Below, one piece after another: positions 18,641-27,160 of a stretch of DNA of 64,000 nt. The DNA lies in contig NZ_RJAC01000008.1 of assembly GCF_003999975.1 (NCBI RefSeq), forward strand, positions 248,001 through 312,000, read 5' to 3'. The stretch is from Actinoplanes solisilvae. Its GTDB lineage: Bacteria; Actinomycetota; Actinomycetes; Mycobacteriales; Micromonosporaceae. The notes beneath the pieces were generated by a model. The model was not told the origin of the DNA. It ran no database searches and saw only the letters and a program-made list of their open reading frames with translations. The position numbers were made by a program, and so were the translations under genes. Numbering within the stretch: the stretch's first letter is position 1; each line of letters opens with the position of its first letter.

Positions 18641-20629
18641 ATGGCGGAGGACGTTCCCTTCGGCGTCCTGCTGCGCCGGCTGCGACTCGCGGCCGGTCTC
18701 ACTCTCGAACAGCTCGCCCAGTCGTCCGGGGTCACCGACCGGGCGATCAGTGACCTGGAGCGTGGGGTCAGCCGCAACCCGCGCCTGCGTACGGCGGAGG
18801 CGGTCGCCGACGGGCTGAAGCTCGACGGCCGCGAGCGCGCGGCCCTGCTCGCCGCGGCCCGGCGTGGCCGGCAATCCTCCACGCCGGTCGTCTCGGGGTT
18901 GCCGCTGCCCCGCCGGGTCGCCGACTTCACCGGCCGGCACAGCGAGCTCGCCCAGGTCAGAGCGTGGACGGCCGGGGCCGGCGAGAGCTCGCCGGCGCCC
19001 GTCGTGGTGATCTCGGGAGCGCCCGGCGTGGGCAAGACATCCCTCGCGGTGCAGGCGGCCCAGGTGTGGCCGGCCGACGAGCAGCTCTTCGTCGACCTGC
19101 GCGGGCTCGACGCGCGTCCGCTGGCCCCGGCCACGGTGCTGGGCCGACTGATCCGGGCGGTCAGCGCCGACCAGCCCGCGGTCCCCCGCGACGTCGACGA
19201 GGCCACCGCGCTGTGGCACACGCTGATCCGTGGCCGGCGTTTCGTCGTGGTCCTCGACAACGCGATGACCGAGAGCCAGATCCGTCCCGTTCTGCCGCCG
19301 CACGGGCCCACGGTCGTGCTGGTCACCAGCCGCCGCGCGTTGAGCGGCCTGGAAGGCGTACGGAGAATGCGCCTTGATGCTCTGCCCTCCGACGACGCCG
19401 TACGCCTTCTGTCGGCCATCCTCGACGACGCCGGCACCCGGTCCTCGCCCGAGAGCCTGCGCCGCATCGCCGAACTGTGCGTCAACGTGCCGCTGGCCCT
19501 GCGGATCGCCGGGAACCGCCTGCTCAGCCGTCCGGGGTGGACGCCCGACGACCTGATCACCCGCCTGACCGAGGAGGAACAGCGGCTCGACGCGCTGGCC
19601 GCCGGCGACCTCGAGGTCAAGGCCGCGTTCACGCTGTCGTACCAGCAGCTCAGCCCGATCGCGCAGCGCGTCTTCCGCCGGCTGGCCCTGGTGCCGGGCA
19701 CGTCGACCGGGGTCGAACTGGCCGGCGTGCTCGCCGAGGAGACGATCCCGGCGACCGAGCAGGCCCTCGACGAGCTGGTCGAACTCTCCCTGCTGCAACA
19801 GCGCCCCGACGGCCGCCTGGAGTTCCACGACCTGCTGCGCCTCTATGCCGGGCTCGAACTCGACCGCGAGGAGGACTCGGCCGCCCGCGTCGCCGCGATC
19901 CGCCGCCGCGACGCCTGGCTGCTCGACAAGGTGGTGGACGCCGGCCGGTTGTTCCCGCCCGGCCCCGCCGGACCGCCCGGCCAAGCTTTCGACTGGCTGA
20001 AACGCGAGGCCGAGAACTGGCTGCCCGCGCTGCGCCGGGCGGCCCGCGAGGGCGACGACCAGCGCGTCCTCGACGCGGCCGAGTCGCTGCATTGGTATTC
20101 GGACCGCTGGCCGTCGTGGCCGCACTGGGTGACGGTCTTCACGCTGTCGAGCCGGGCCGCCGAACGCCTCGGTGACGAGCGGCTGCGGGCCGTACACCTG
20201 GGCTATCTCGCCTGGGTCCACATCGTCTGCCTGAACCAGCCCGACAAGGCCCTCGACCACGCCCGCAACGCCCTCGACTGCGCCGAACGCTGCGGCGACC
20301 AGCGCCAGATCGGCTGGGCCGACTTCTACGCCGGCTGGGCCCTGACCCGCCGCGACCGCTGGCCCGAGGCCCTCGGGTACGCCCGCCGCGCCGTCACCCG
20401 CTTCCGCACGACAGGCGACCCCGGTCTGCCCAGCGCCCTGCTGCTCCAGGCTCTGGCCGTCCAGGCCATCGGCCCGCCCGACGACGCGATCCCCCTGATC
20501 GACGAGGCCCTCGCCGCGGTGCCGTCGTCGGGCGCCGCCCCGCCCGCGGTCGGCGAGCTGCTGGCCGCCCTGAAAGCCCGCGCCCCGGAATCCTCCCCCC
20601 TCCACAACCGCCTCACCGGCCCGACCTGA
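18641..20629 (+). CDS. XRE-HTH / NB-ARC / TPR regulator
   Basis: 662 residues. An N-terminal XRE helix-turn-helix (about 8-65: LLRRLRLAAGLTLEQLAQSS, VTDRAISDLERGV) precedes an NB-ARC STAND ATPase with Walker A GAPGVGKTSLA (about 126) and Walker B-like RFVVVLDN. A winged-helix and TPR-like helical region follows (YLAWVHIVCLNQPDKALDHA and similar). This is the AfsR/SARP-related signal-integration design without the bacterial transcriptional activation domain. A strong GAAAGGGTGGGGG precedes the ATG. The 98-nt gap to the divergent LuxR gene contains CCGATCATCATCGG (18571-18584), a weak palindrome. It converges on the DHFR-like gene with 2 nt between stops. Confidence 0.9.
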   Translation: MAEDVPFGVLLRRLRLAAGLTLEQLAQSSGVTDRAISDLERGVSRNPRLRTAEAVADGLKLDGRERAALLAAARRGRQSSTPVVSGLPLPRRVADFTGRHSELAQVRAWTAGAGESSPAPVVVISGAPGVGKTSLAVQAAQVWPADEQLFVDLRGLDARPLAPATVLGRLIRAVSADQPAVPRDVDEATALWHTLIRGRRFVVVLDNAMTESQIRPVLPPHGPTVVLVTSRRALSGLEGVRRMRLDALPSDDAVRLLSAILDDAGTRSSPESLRRIAELCVNVPLALRIAGNRLLSRPGWTPDDLITRLTEEEQRLDALAAGDLEVKAAFTLSYQQLSPIAQRVFRRLALVPGTSTGVELAGVLAEETIPATEQALDELVELSLLQQRPDGRLEFHDLLRLYAGLELDREEDSAARVAAIRRRDAWLLDKVVDAGRLFPPGPAGPPGQAFDWLKREAENWLPALRRAAREGDDQRVLDAAESLHWYSDRWPSWPHWVTVFTLSSRAAERLGDERLRAVHLGYLAWVHIVCLNQPDKALDHARNALDCAERCGDQRQIGWADFYAGWALTRRDRWPEALGYARRAVTRFRTTGDPGLPSALLLQALAVQAIGPPDDAIPLIDEALAAVPSSGAAPPAVGELLAALKARAPESSPLHNRLTGPT

Positions 20630-20631
20630 GG

Positions 20632-21051
20632 TCAGCGTCGCCAGAACAGCAGGTGCGTGACTCCGCTCGGGCTCGGCACCGAGTCGAGGTGGAAACGGTC
20701 GAGAAGATCGGTGTGACTCCCCCACAGCCGCTCGCCCCGGCCGAGGTCGATCGGCGCGACGGCGATGTGCATCGTGTCGACCAGGTCGGCCTCGATGAAC
20801 TCCCGGATGGTCGCGACGCCACCGCCGAGGCGCACATCGCGGCCGTCGGCGGCCTGCTTCGCGCGGGCCAGCGCCTCGGCCGGGCTCGCGTCCAGGAAAT
20901 GGAAGGTGGTGTCGGCCAGGCTGAACGACGGACGCTCGTGGTGGGTGAGAACGAAGACCGGCGTACGGAAGGGCGGGTTGTCACCCCACCATCCGTGCCA
21001 CTCGTGGTTCTCCCAGGGGCCGCGCTGGGGACCGAACTTGTTACGACCCAT
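20632..21051 (-). CDS. N-terminally shortened dihydrofolate-reductase-like (RibD_C) protein
   Basis: 139 residues matching only the C-terminal two-thirds of the 'dihydrofolate reductase family' (RibD_C) fold: IMGRNKFGPQRGPW, WWGDNPPFRTPVFVLTHHER, DVRLGGGVATIREFIEAD, TMHIAVAPIDLGRGERLW, HLLFWRR. Full-length relatives are about 190-200 residues and begin with an MSLDGFIA-type strand that is absent here. The codons just upstream of the ATG still read GERGAEI, which fits what relatives have before MGRN, so the 5' end was probably lost. The ATG nevertheless has AGGAG at suitable spacing and a promoter-like pair upstream. Whether the shortened protein folds is doubtful, since part of the NADPH-binding sheet is missing. 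Confidence 0.72.
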   Translation of the reverse strand: MGRNKFGPQRGPWENHEWHGWWGDNPPFRTPVFVLTHHERPSFSLADTTFHFLDASPAEALARAKQAADGRDVRLGGGVATIREFIEADLVDTMHIAVAPIDLGRGERLWGSHTDLLDRFHLDSVPSPSGVTHLLFWRR

Positions 21052-21089
21052 GATCTCGGCTCCTCTTTCCCCCTGGGAAGCCGGTACGC

Positions 21090-21122
21090 ACCATACTCCA
21101 CCGGTTGCACTTTGCAATCGGT
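21090..21122 (-). promoter_or_regulatory. Promoter with overlapping palindromic operator
   Basis: A 23-nt near-perfect inverted repeat at 21100-21122 has arms ACCGGTTGCA and TGCAATCGGT around CTT, with one mismatch. On the minus strand it supplies a -35-like TTGCAA (21117-21112), 16 nt from a -10-like TATGGT (21095-21090), reading toward the DHFR-like gene. The site also lies about 150 nt upstream of the divergent hydrolase gene. No regulator gene of a type expected to bind it is adjacent. Confidence 0.5.
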
Positions 21123-21270
21123 ATTGCCGGTCTAGTCGCCTGTCATCTGCCGGTCTACCGGAACGGAGGCGGGCCAGTCTTCCGGTCGATGGCGGGGGGC
21201 CAGGGCCCGGCGGACGCTCGGGGTGCCAGCGAGGCGGGGACGGCCCGTCCCACCGGGAGCGGAGCGCGAA

Positions 21271-22092
21271 ATGCCCTACATCACCACCGACGACGGCACC
21301 GAGATCTTCTACAAGGACTGGGGCAGCGGGCAGCCCGTCGTGTTCAGCCACGGGTGGCCGCTGAACGCCGACGCGTGGGACATCGAGCTCAAGCTCGCGG
21401 CCGACAACGGGTTCCGGGCGATCGCGCACGACCGTCGCGGGCACGGACGGTCGTCGCAGACGTGGACCGGGAACGACATGGACACGTACGCGGCTGATCT
21501 TGCGGCTCTGGTCGACGCGCTCGGGCTGCGGGACGTCATTCTGGTCGGCCACTCCACGGGGGGCGGCGAGGTGGTGCGGTTCGCCGCCCAGCACGGCGCG
21601 GGACGGGTCGCCAAGATCGCTACAGCGGGGGCGGTGCCGCCGGTCATGGTCAAGTCGGACGCCAACCCCGAGGGGACGCCGATCGAGGTCTTCGACGGCA
21701 TCCGCGCCGGCGTGCAGGGCGACCGATCGCAGTTCTACCAGGACCTGGCCGTGCAGTTCTTCGGCGCGAACCGGCCCGGCTCAACCGTCTCGCCGGGGCA
21801 GCGCGACCAGTTCTGGCGGCTCGGCATGCAGGTCGGGCTCAAAGCCGCGTACGACTGCGTGAAGGCGTTCTCGGAAACCGACTTCACCGCGGACCTTCAG
21901 GCGCTCGACGTCCCGATCTTCATCGCGCAGGGCGACGACGACCAGATCGTGCCGATCGCCGACGCCGCCCTGAAAGCGATCACACTGGTCAAGAACGGCA
22001 CGCTCAAGGTCTACGCCGGCGCGCCGCACGGCATCGTGGGCGCCTACCAGCAGGAACTCGACAAGGACCTGCTCGAGTTCTGGCTGAGCTAG
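21271..22092 (+). CDS. Alpha/beta hydrolase, chloroperoxidase-like
   Basis: 273 residues of the alpha/beta hydrolase fold, closest in style to cofactor-free 'non-heme chloroperoxidases' (perhydrolase-esterases). Seen are the oxyanion region HGWPLNADAW, the nucleophile elbow GHSTGGGE (Ser about 95), the acid in QGDDDQIVPI and the catalytic His in APHGIV. The N-terminal MPYITTDDGTEIFYKDWGSG is typical of the family. Cytoplasmic, no signal peptide. GGGAGCGGAG lies upstream of the ATG at 21271; an in-frame extension to 21223 has no such support. The stop shares a CTAG tetranucleotide with the stop of the convergent ThuA pseudogene. Physiological substrate unknown. Confidence 0.92.
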   Translation: MPYITTDDGTEIFYKDWGSGQPVVFSHGWPLNADAWDIELKLAADNGFRAIAHDRRGHGRSSQTWTGNDMDTYAADLAALVDALGLRDVILVGHSTGGGEVVRFAAQHGAGRVAKIATAGAVPPVMVKSDANPEGTPIEVFDGIRAGVQGDRSQFYQDLAVQFFGANRPGSTVSPGQRDQFWRLGMQVGLKAAYDCVKAFSETDFTADLQALDVPIFIAQGDDDQIVPIADAALKAITLVKNGTLKVYAGAPHGIVGAYQQELDKDLLEFWLS

Positions 22093-22489
22093 TCCATTCC
22101 GCCGGCCCAGCGCAGGCCGCGCTCGATCATCGTGCGACGAACCCACCGGGGTGAACGAGGAAACGGCCGCCGACCATGAGCTGGTAACGCGACGCCTCGT
22201 AACCGACAGCGAGCACCCCGCCGTGCCAACCGGCGAACCCGGCGCCCGCCTCGACCCGCTCGACGAGGCCGGCCTCCTGCTCGCCGGTGAACCGTCCGTG
22301 GGTCCAGCACTGGACGATCAGGTCGGCGGCGTCCATCGCGGACCGGTCGGTGTAGACGTCCAGAGAATCGGCGAGCCGCAGCTCATAGCCGTGCTCTTCG
22401 AGAAACGGCGCGAACAGCGACGTGGCGGCGACCGGCTCGTGCCCTTCCCAACCGCCGCAGACGATCAGAGCCCTCAAGGACAGTCGCAC
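22089..22489 (-). pseudogene. ThuA-domain protein gene with internal deletion and frameshift
   Basis: From 22489 the minus strand encodes the N-terminal half of a ThuA (glutamine-amidotransferase-like) protein: ALIVCGGWEGHEP, DAADLIVQCWTHGRFTGEQE, GAGFAGWHGGV, QLMVGGRFLVHPGG. The frame ends at a TGA soon after. One frame over, the sequence RTMIERGLRWAGGMD (stop at 22089) is the usual ThuA C-terminus. Intact relatives are about 210-240 residues, so roughly 80-100 codons are missing between the two halves. The GTG start overlaps the end of the upstream hypothetical gene by 16 nt, so the two once formed an operon. Confidence 0.78.
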
Positions 22490-23070
22490 TCGGTGATCGG
22501 GATGATCACGTCAGAGCTGTCCCGCTCGGGCGGGAAGAAGGCATCGAAGCTGACCGCCACCCAGTCACCCACAGCAACCGGACGGGTCCACTCCATCTCG
22601 TATCGATCGCCGTAGTAGGCAACGGTCTTCTGCGCGGTGGGCTGGCCCTGGGGGATCGGGCTCCAATAGCCGATCGCGAGCAGATAACGGCCGTGGTCCT
22701 CGCCCGGGAAGTCCACCGTCGCCTCTTGCTTCTCCACGCGGAACCATTCGTCGAGCACGACCGTCTCGGGATTCGCTGCGTCGAGCGACGGAATGCCCTC
22801 GTCACAGACGACTTCAGCCAGCTTGTCGGCGCCGGCTCCCGGCTCGAACGGCTGACCGGCCAGTTTCATCCCGTTCTGCCACGGCTCGCCGCCACGCGTC
22901 GGGGGCGGCGACGCCACCTGGATGCGGCGGAACAGCGCGGGCGGGCTGTCGGCCCCGTCTGGCAGCGCGGGTGCGCTCGGGTATCCCAGCGGAGCCCCGA
23001 AGGAGAACCGCAGCGAATGGACACACGCACCATCCAGCTTGAACACAGCGTCGCTGAGGCCTACACCCAT
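22474..23070 (-). CDS. Hypothetical protein, no recognised family
   Basis: 198 residues, unrecognised. It is rich in aromatic and acidic residues and predicted mostly beta: FKLDGACVHSLRFSFGAPLG, KLAEVVCDEGIPSLDA, DEWFRVEKQEATVDFPGEDH, YLLAIGYWSPIPQGQ, EWTRPVAVGDWVAVSFDAFF. It ends with the Cys-containing ITECDCP. No signal peptide or membrane segment. A GGGGAGCG precedes the ATG. It is divergent from the adenylate-cyclase gene by 40 nt and overlaps the start of the ThuA pseudogene, so it may have lost its partner. Function unknown. Confidence 0.7.
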   Translation of the reverse strand: MGVGLSDAVFKLDGACVHSLRFSFGAPLGYPSAPALPDGADSPPALFRRIQVASPPPTRGGEPWQNGMKLAGQPFEPGAGADKLAEVVCDEGIPSLDAANPETVVLDEWFRVEKQEATVDFPGEDHGRYLLAIGYWSPIPQGQPTAQKTVAYYGDRYEMEWTRPVAVGDWVAVSFDAFFPPERDSSDVIIPITECDCP

Positions 23071-23110
23071 GACTCGCTCCCCATTGGCGACAGACGTGCG
23101 AGAGTGATGA

Positions 23111-26100
23111 TTGATCCTCGACAGTAGGATCAGGAAGGTGGCAGCACAAGGAGTGACGCGGGAACATGGCGTTACCCAGTCATCACAGATCGTGAGTGAA
23201 CTCTCCGCGACCTGGCGTTCTTATCTGCCCGAACATACGTTGAGGCTGCTGCTGACGGCTGACAGTGTCAGCAATCCGCCAGTTGTCCAGCACGCCGAGG
23301 CGGTTGTCCTCTACGCCGATGTCGTCGGTTTCACCGCCTTGGCCGAAAGCTTCGCGGGATCCGGCAGCTACGGCACGGAACAGCTCACCCGCATCATCAA
23401 CCATTGGTTCGCGCTCACGGCCGATGCGATCGCCGCGTCCGGCGGCAGCGTCGTCGACTTCGCCGGTGACGCGCTGGTCGGAATGTTCGACTACACGCCC
23501 GCTACCGCTGCCACCGTGGCTCGCCGTGCGATCCGCTGTGCCGAGCTGATCCGGGAGGCCACCGCCGCGGTGGTTCCGGTGATCACGCCGGACGGCGCCC
23601 GCTCCCTGACGATCCGAGTCGGCCTCGCCTCCGGCCAGCTCCTGCTGATGCTGCTCGGCGACCCGGCGACTCGACTCCAGCACCTGATCGCAGGACCCGC
23701 CCTCGCCGACGCGATCGATGCGTTGCACCGCGCCGAACGGGGCGAGATCGTGGTCGATGCCGCTCTGCTGGAATCGGCGGAGCCGCTCGGAACGGCCGAC
23801 CCTCAGTACACCCCACCGGCACCGCCTACCGGCGAGCTGGAGCAGCTTCTGGGACCCTTCCTGCACCCCGCGATCCGCACGAGGCTGCGATATGGACGGC
23901 ACGAGCTGGTCAATGAACACCGCAAAGTCACGACCGCTTTCGTACGGCTACCCGACCTCGACGTCGGCAACCCCGCGTCGGTGGAGGCGCTGCAACGCTA
24001 TCTGGCGGCTGGGGTCGCGATCATCGACCAATACGGAGGCCATCTGCGCCACCTGATGGCCGATGACAAAGGCACAATCCTCGTCGCCGTCTTCGGCACA
24101 CCTGTCAGCTATGAGGACGACGAGGAACGAGCGCTCCGGTGCTGTCTCGAGCTGCTCGCCCTGGGCGGCGCTGACCGAGGTGGGGTCACCACCGGACCGG
24201 TCTTCTGCGGCGAGGTGGGCTCCGACATCCGAAGGGAGTACGCCGTCGTCGGTGACGCGGTCAATCTCGCCGCACGTCTCATGCAGGCGGCGCCGCCTGG
24301 TCACCTCCTCGTGGACAGAGCCACGTTCAAACAAGTCAGCGACGTCGCTGTCGCCGACGGCCCTATCGAGGTCGTCGCCAAGGGCAAGGCCGCACCGGTG
24401 CCGGCGTGGATCGTTCACGCGGTGCCGAACTCGGCGACGTCGAGTCCCCTGCCCTCCCCCGCACCGGGCGCGTTGGTCGGACGCTCGGCCGAGATGGCGA
24501 GCCTCCGTGCTCGAGTGCACGAGGCGCTGACGGGCCGCGGAAGCGTCGTCTGGCTTCACGGTGAGGCCGGCATCGGCAAATCTCGGCTGGCAGCCGAGGC
24601 CTGCCGCCTGGCCGGGACGCTCGGTTTCACCGGTTACGGCGACAGCTGCCGTTCGCACGGTACGAGCTCCAGTTATCTGGTGTGGCGGTCGATCTGGCGC
24701 GAACTGCTCCAGATCGACTCAACCATGTCCCTCGACCGGCAGCGCGAGGCGCTGACCGAACGCGTCGCTCGATACGACGGCACCGGCCAGCGAGCGCCAT
24801 TGGTGGCCGCGGTCATGGATCTGCCGATGGACGACACCGACCTCACAGCCCAACTCGACCACGCCGGTCGGGACGAACTTCTGCGCTCCCTGTTGCTGGC
24901 GTGCCTGAGGGAGCGCGCCGCCGCCGGGCCACTGGTATTGCTGCTGGAGGACTGCCACTGGATCGATCCCGCCTCGCTCAGCCTTCTCGAACTGATCGTC
25001 GGACGGCTCTCCGAGCTGCCGGTGCTGCTGCTGGTCACCTCGCGCGAGCCGGCTCCCGGCAAACTGGCTGAGGCGAGGTACGTGGTTGACCTGCAGCTCA
25101 CACAGATGGCCAGCACGGACGCCCGGCGGCTGGCCATGCTCCGGCTGCACGACCGGTACGGGCGATCCGCCGAGATCGCTGGCAAGCTGGTCGAGCAAAT
25201 CGACGAGCGCGCCGGGGGAAACGCGTTCTACATCGAGGAACTGGTCGCCTACCTGCACGGTGGTGGCGTCGATCCGGCCGATCCGGCCGGATTGGCCGAA
25301 TTGCACGTTCCCGGTAGTCTCCAGCGGCTCGTGATGGCTCGCATCGACCAACTCAACGACGACGAGAAGGCCGCAATCAAGGTGGCCAGCGTGATCGGCC
25401 GCCGATTCCAGCCGCCGTGGATCGCCTCGGTCTATCCGGCCGCCGGCTCGATCGCGCAGGTGGCGTCCAACCTGCGCCGACTGGACGCGCTCGATCTCAC
25501 TCCGCGCGTCGGTATCGAGTCCGAGGCGGAGTTCCAGTTCAAGCACCCGATCACACAGGAAACGGCCTACCAGAGCATCACCTACGACACACGCGCCACC
25601 CTGCACGAGCGCGCCGCGATCTTCATTGAGGAGACCTTTTCCGACCGGCTCTCTCAATATGTCGATGTACTAGCTCATCACTACTCACACACTGAACGCC
25701 TCGACAAGCAGCGGCTCTGGTTCCGGGCGGCCGGCGACCGCGCCAAGGCGATCTTCGCGAACGAGACGGCGACCCACTACTACGAACAGTTGCTGCCACT
25801 CCTGCCCGAGGCTGAACAAGCGGCACTTCACATCGAGATCGGCACCGTGCATCACCACACGGGACAATGGAGCAAGGCCGAACGCCATTACCGGCTGGCA
25901 ATGCGAGCCGCGAAGGCCACCAAGCGCCGCGAGATCGTCGCTGCCGGACAGCGCCAACTCGGCGACCTGCTCATGTACACCAGTTCACACGCCGAATCGG
26001 TGAGCTGGCTGGAGCGGGCTCTCGCCGGCTTCGAGCGTATCGGCGACGCTGCCGGACTGTCGCGAACGATGGACCGGATGACGTTCGTGCTCTTCCGCCA

Positions 26101-27160
26101 GGGCGAATACGGCGAGGCGATCGCGATGGCCGACCGGCACCTCGCGATGGCGACTGCGGCCGACGACCGGGCGGCGATGTGCGCCGCGTTGAATCACCTC
26201 GGCCTGTGCCTGCTCAACACCGGCAAGCCGGACGAGGCGATCGCGCACTTCCAACGAGCGTTCAGCACTGCGGAACAAACGCTCGACCGGCACTGGATGC
26301 TGGTCAGCGCGGGCAATCTGGGCTGGGCGTTCCAGCGCAACGCCGACCACGTGCAGGCCATCGCCTCATATCGACAGGCGCTGGACGTGGCGCATGACAT
26401 CGGCGCACGACCCTCCGCGAGCATCACGGTCGGAAACATGGGCGAGATCTACCGCGCGGAGGGCGATTTCGCACGGGCTCGGGCATGCGCGATGCACTCG
26501 CTTTGGGTCGCTGTCGAACTACGCGATTGGATCCCCGTAGTCGATCAAGTGACCGGCCTGGGCGTGATCGCCGCCGCTGAAGGGCGCCCCGAGGAGGCAC
26601 AGCGCCTGCTGGAGCGAGTCATCCCGCTAGCACGCGAGTTCGATGCTCCCTACTACCTGTGCGAGTCGCTCCATCGCCTGGCCAAACTGCACCTGAGCGG
26701 AGGTCGCCCTGCGGTGGCGGAGCGGCTGAACTCCGAGGCGCTGCGCGTCGCCGAGGAGCATGATGAGCGAGACACACAGGTGAACGCCTACCTCCTCGCG
26801 GTCCGTCTGCGCGTCGACAACGGTGAGATCGAGCCGGGGTTCGCCGCCGGAGCGCTACGCAAGGCAGCCGAACGATGGACCGAGCCCCACGAGGTGGCGG
26901 CGCTGCTCGATGCCGCCTGGCAGGCGGACCCCAACGACGACAACGCCCGGAGGACGGCCGCCGACATCTACGAGCGGCTGTACGCGCGAGCACCCAGCCT
27001 GGAGTACCGACACGCGTACCGGCGCCTCACCGGAGTGCGCCTGCCGCCCGGACCGCCGCTGCCTGCCCTTCCACAATGGATTGTGACGGACACTGGGCCT
27101 GACCTCGAGACGCTGCTCGAACGTATCGACCGGATGCCGCGCCACGACCGTAGGAACTAG
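23111..27160 (+). CDS. Soluble-adenylyl-cyclase-like protein: two cyclase domains, NTPase, TPRs
   Basis: 1349 residues. The first class III cyclase domain (about 55-190) keeps both metal Asp residues, in VLYADVVGFTAL and VVDFAGDALVGMF. The second (about 265-410) has FVRLPDLD in place of the first metal site but retains GPVFCGEVGSDIRREYAVVG and GDAVNLAARLM. An AAA/STAND NTPase follows, with P-loop GEAGIGKSRLA (about 484) and Walker B LLLEDCHWIDPASL. The C-terminal third is TPR-like (HLGLCLLNTGKPDEAIAHFQ and others). Mammalian soluble adenylyl cyclase has the same order, with a catalytic C1 and a degenerate C2. No membrane segments. The start is uncertain: TTG 23111 is the longest, and GTG 23138 lies just after a -10-like TAGGAT. 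Product (cAMP or cGMP) not determinable by eye. Confidence 0.9.
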   Translation: MILDSRIRKVAAQGVTREHGVTQSSQIVSELSATWRSYLPEHTLRLLLTADSVSNPPVVQHAEAVVLYADVVGFTALAESFAGSGSYGTEQLTRIINHWFALTADAIAASGGSVVDFAGDALVGMFDYTPATAATVARRAIRCAELIREATAAVVPVITPDGARSLTIRVGLASGQLLLMLLGDPATRLQHLIAGPALADAIDALHRAERGEIVVDAALLESAEPLGTADPQYTPPAPPTGELEQLLGPFLHPAIRTRLRYGRHELVNEHRKVTTAFVRLPDLDVGNPASVEALQRYLAAGVAIIDQYGGHLRHLMADDKGTILVAVFGTPVSYEDDEERALRCCLELLALGGADRGGVTTGPVFCGEVGSDIRREYAVVGDAVNLAARLMQAAPPGHLLVDRATFKQVSDVAVADGPIEVVAKGKAAPVPAWIVHAVPNSATSSPLPSPAPGALVGRSAEMASLRARVHEALTGRGSVVWLHGEAGIGKSRLAAEACRLAGTLGFTGYGDSCRSHGTSSSYLVWRSIWRELLQIDSTMSLDRQREALTERVARYDGTGQRAPLVAAVMDLPMDDTDLTAQLDHAGRDELLRSLLLACLRERAAAGPLVLLLEDCHWIDPASLSLLELIVGRLSELPVLLLVTSREPAPGKLAEARYVVDLQLTQMASTDARRLAMLRLHDRYGRSAEIAGKLVEQIDERAGGNAFYIEELVAYLHGGGVDPADPAGLAELHVPGSLQRLVMARIDQLNDDEKAAIKVASVIGRRFQPPWIASVYPAAGSIAQVASNLRRLDALDLTPRVGIESEAEFQFKHPITQETAYQSITYDTRATLHERAAIFIEETFSDRLSQYVDVLAHHYSHTERLDKQRLWFRAAGDRAKAIFANETATHYYEQLLPLLPEAEQAALHIEIGTVHHHTGQWSKAERHYRLAMRAAKATKRREIVAAGQRQLGDLLMYTSSHAESVSWLERALAGFERIGDAAGLSRTMDRMTFVLFRQGEYGEAIAMADRHLAMATAADDRAAMCAALNHLGLCLLNTGKPDEAIAHFQRAFSTAEQTLDRHWMLVSAGNLGWAFQRNADHVQAIASYRQALDVAHDIGARPSASITVGNMGEIYRAEGDFARARACAMHSLWVAVELRDWIPVVDQVTGLGVIAAAEGRPEEAQRLLERVIPLAREFDAPYYLCESLHRLAKLHLSGGRPAVAERLNSEALRVAEEHDERDTQVNAYLLAVRLRVDNGEIEPGFAAGALRKAAERWTEPHEVAALLDAAWQADPNDDNARRTAADIYERLYARAPSLEYRHAYRRLTGVRLPPGPPLPALPQWIVTDTGPDLETLLERIDRMPRHDRRN

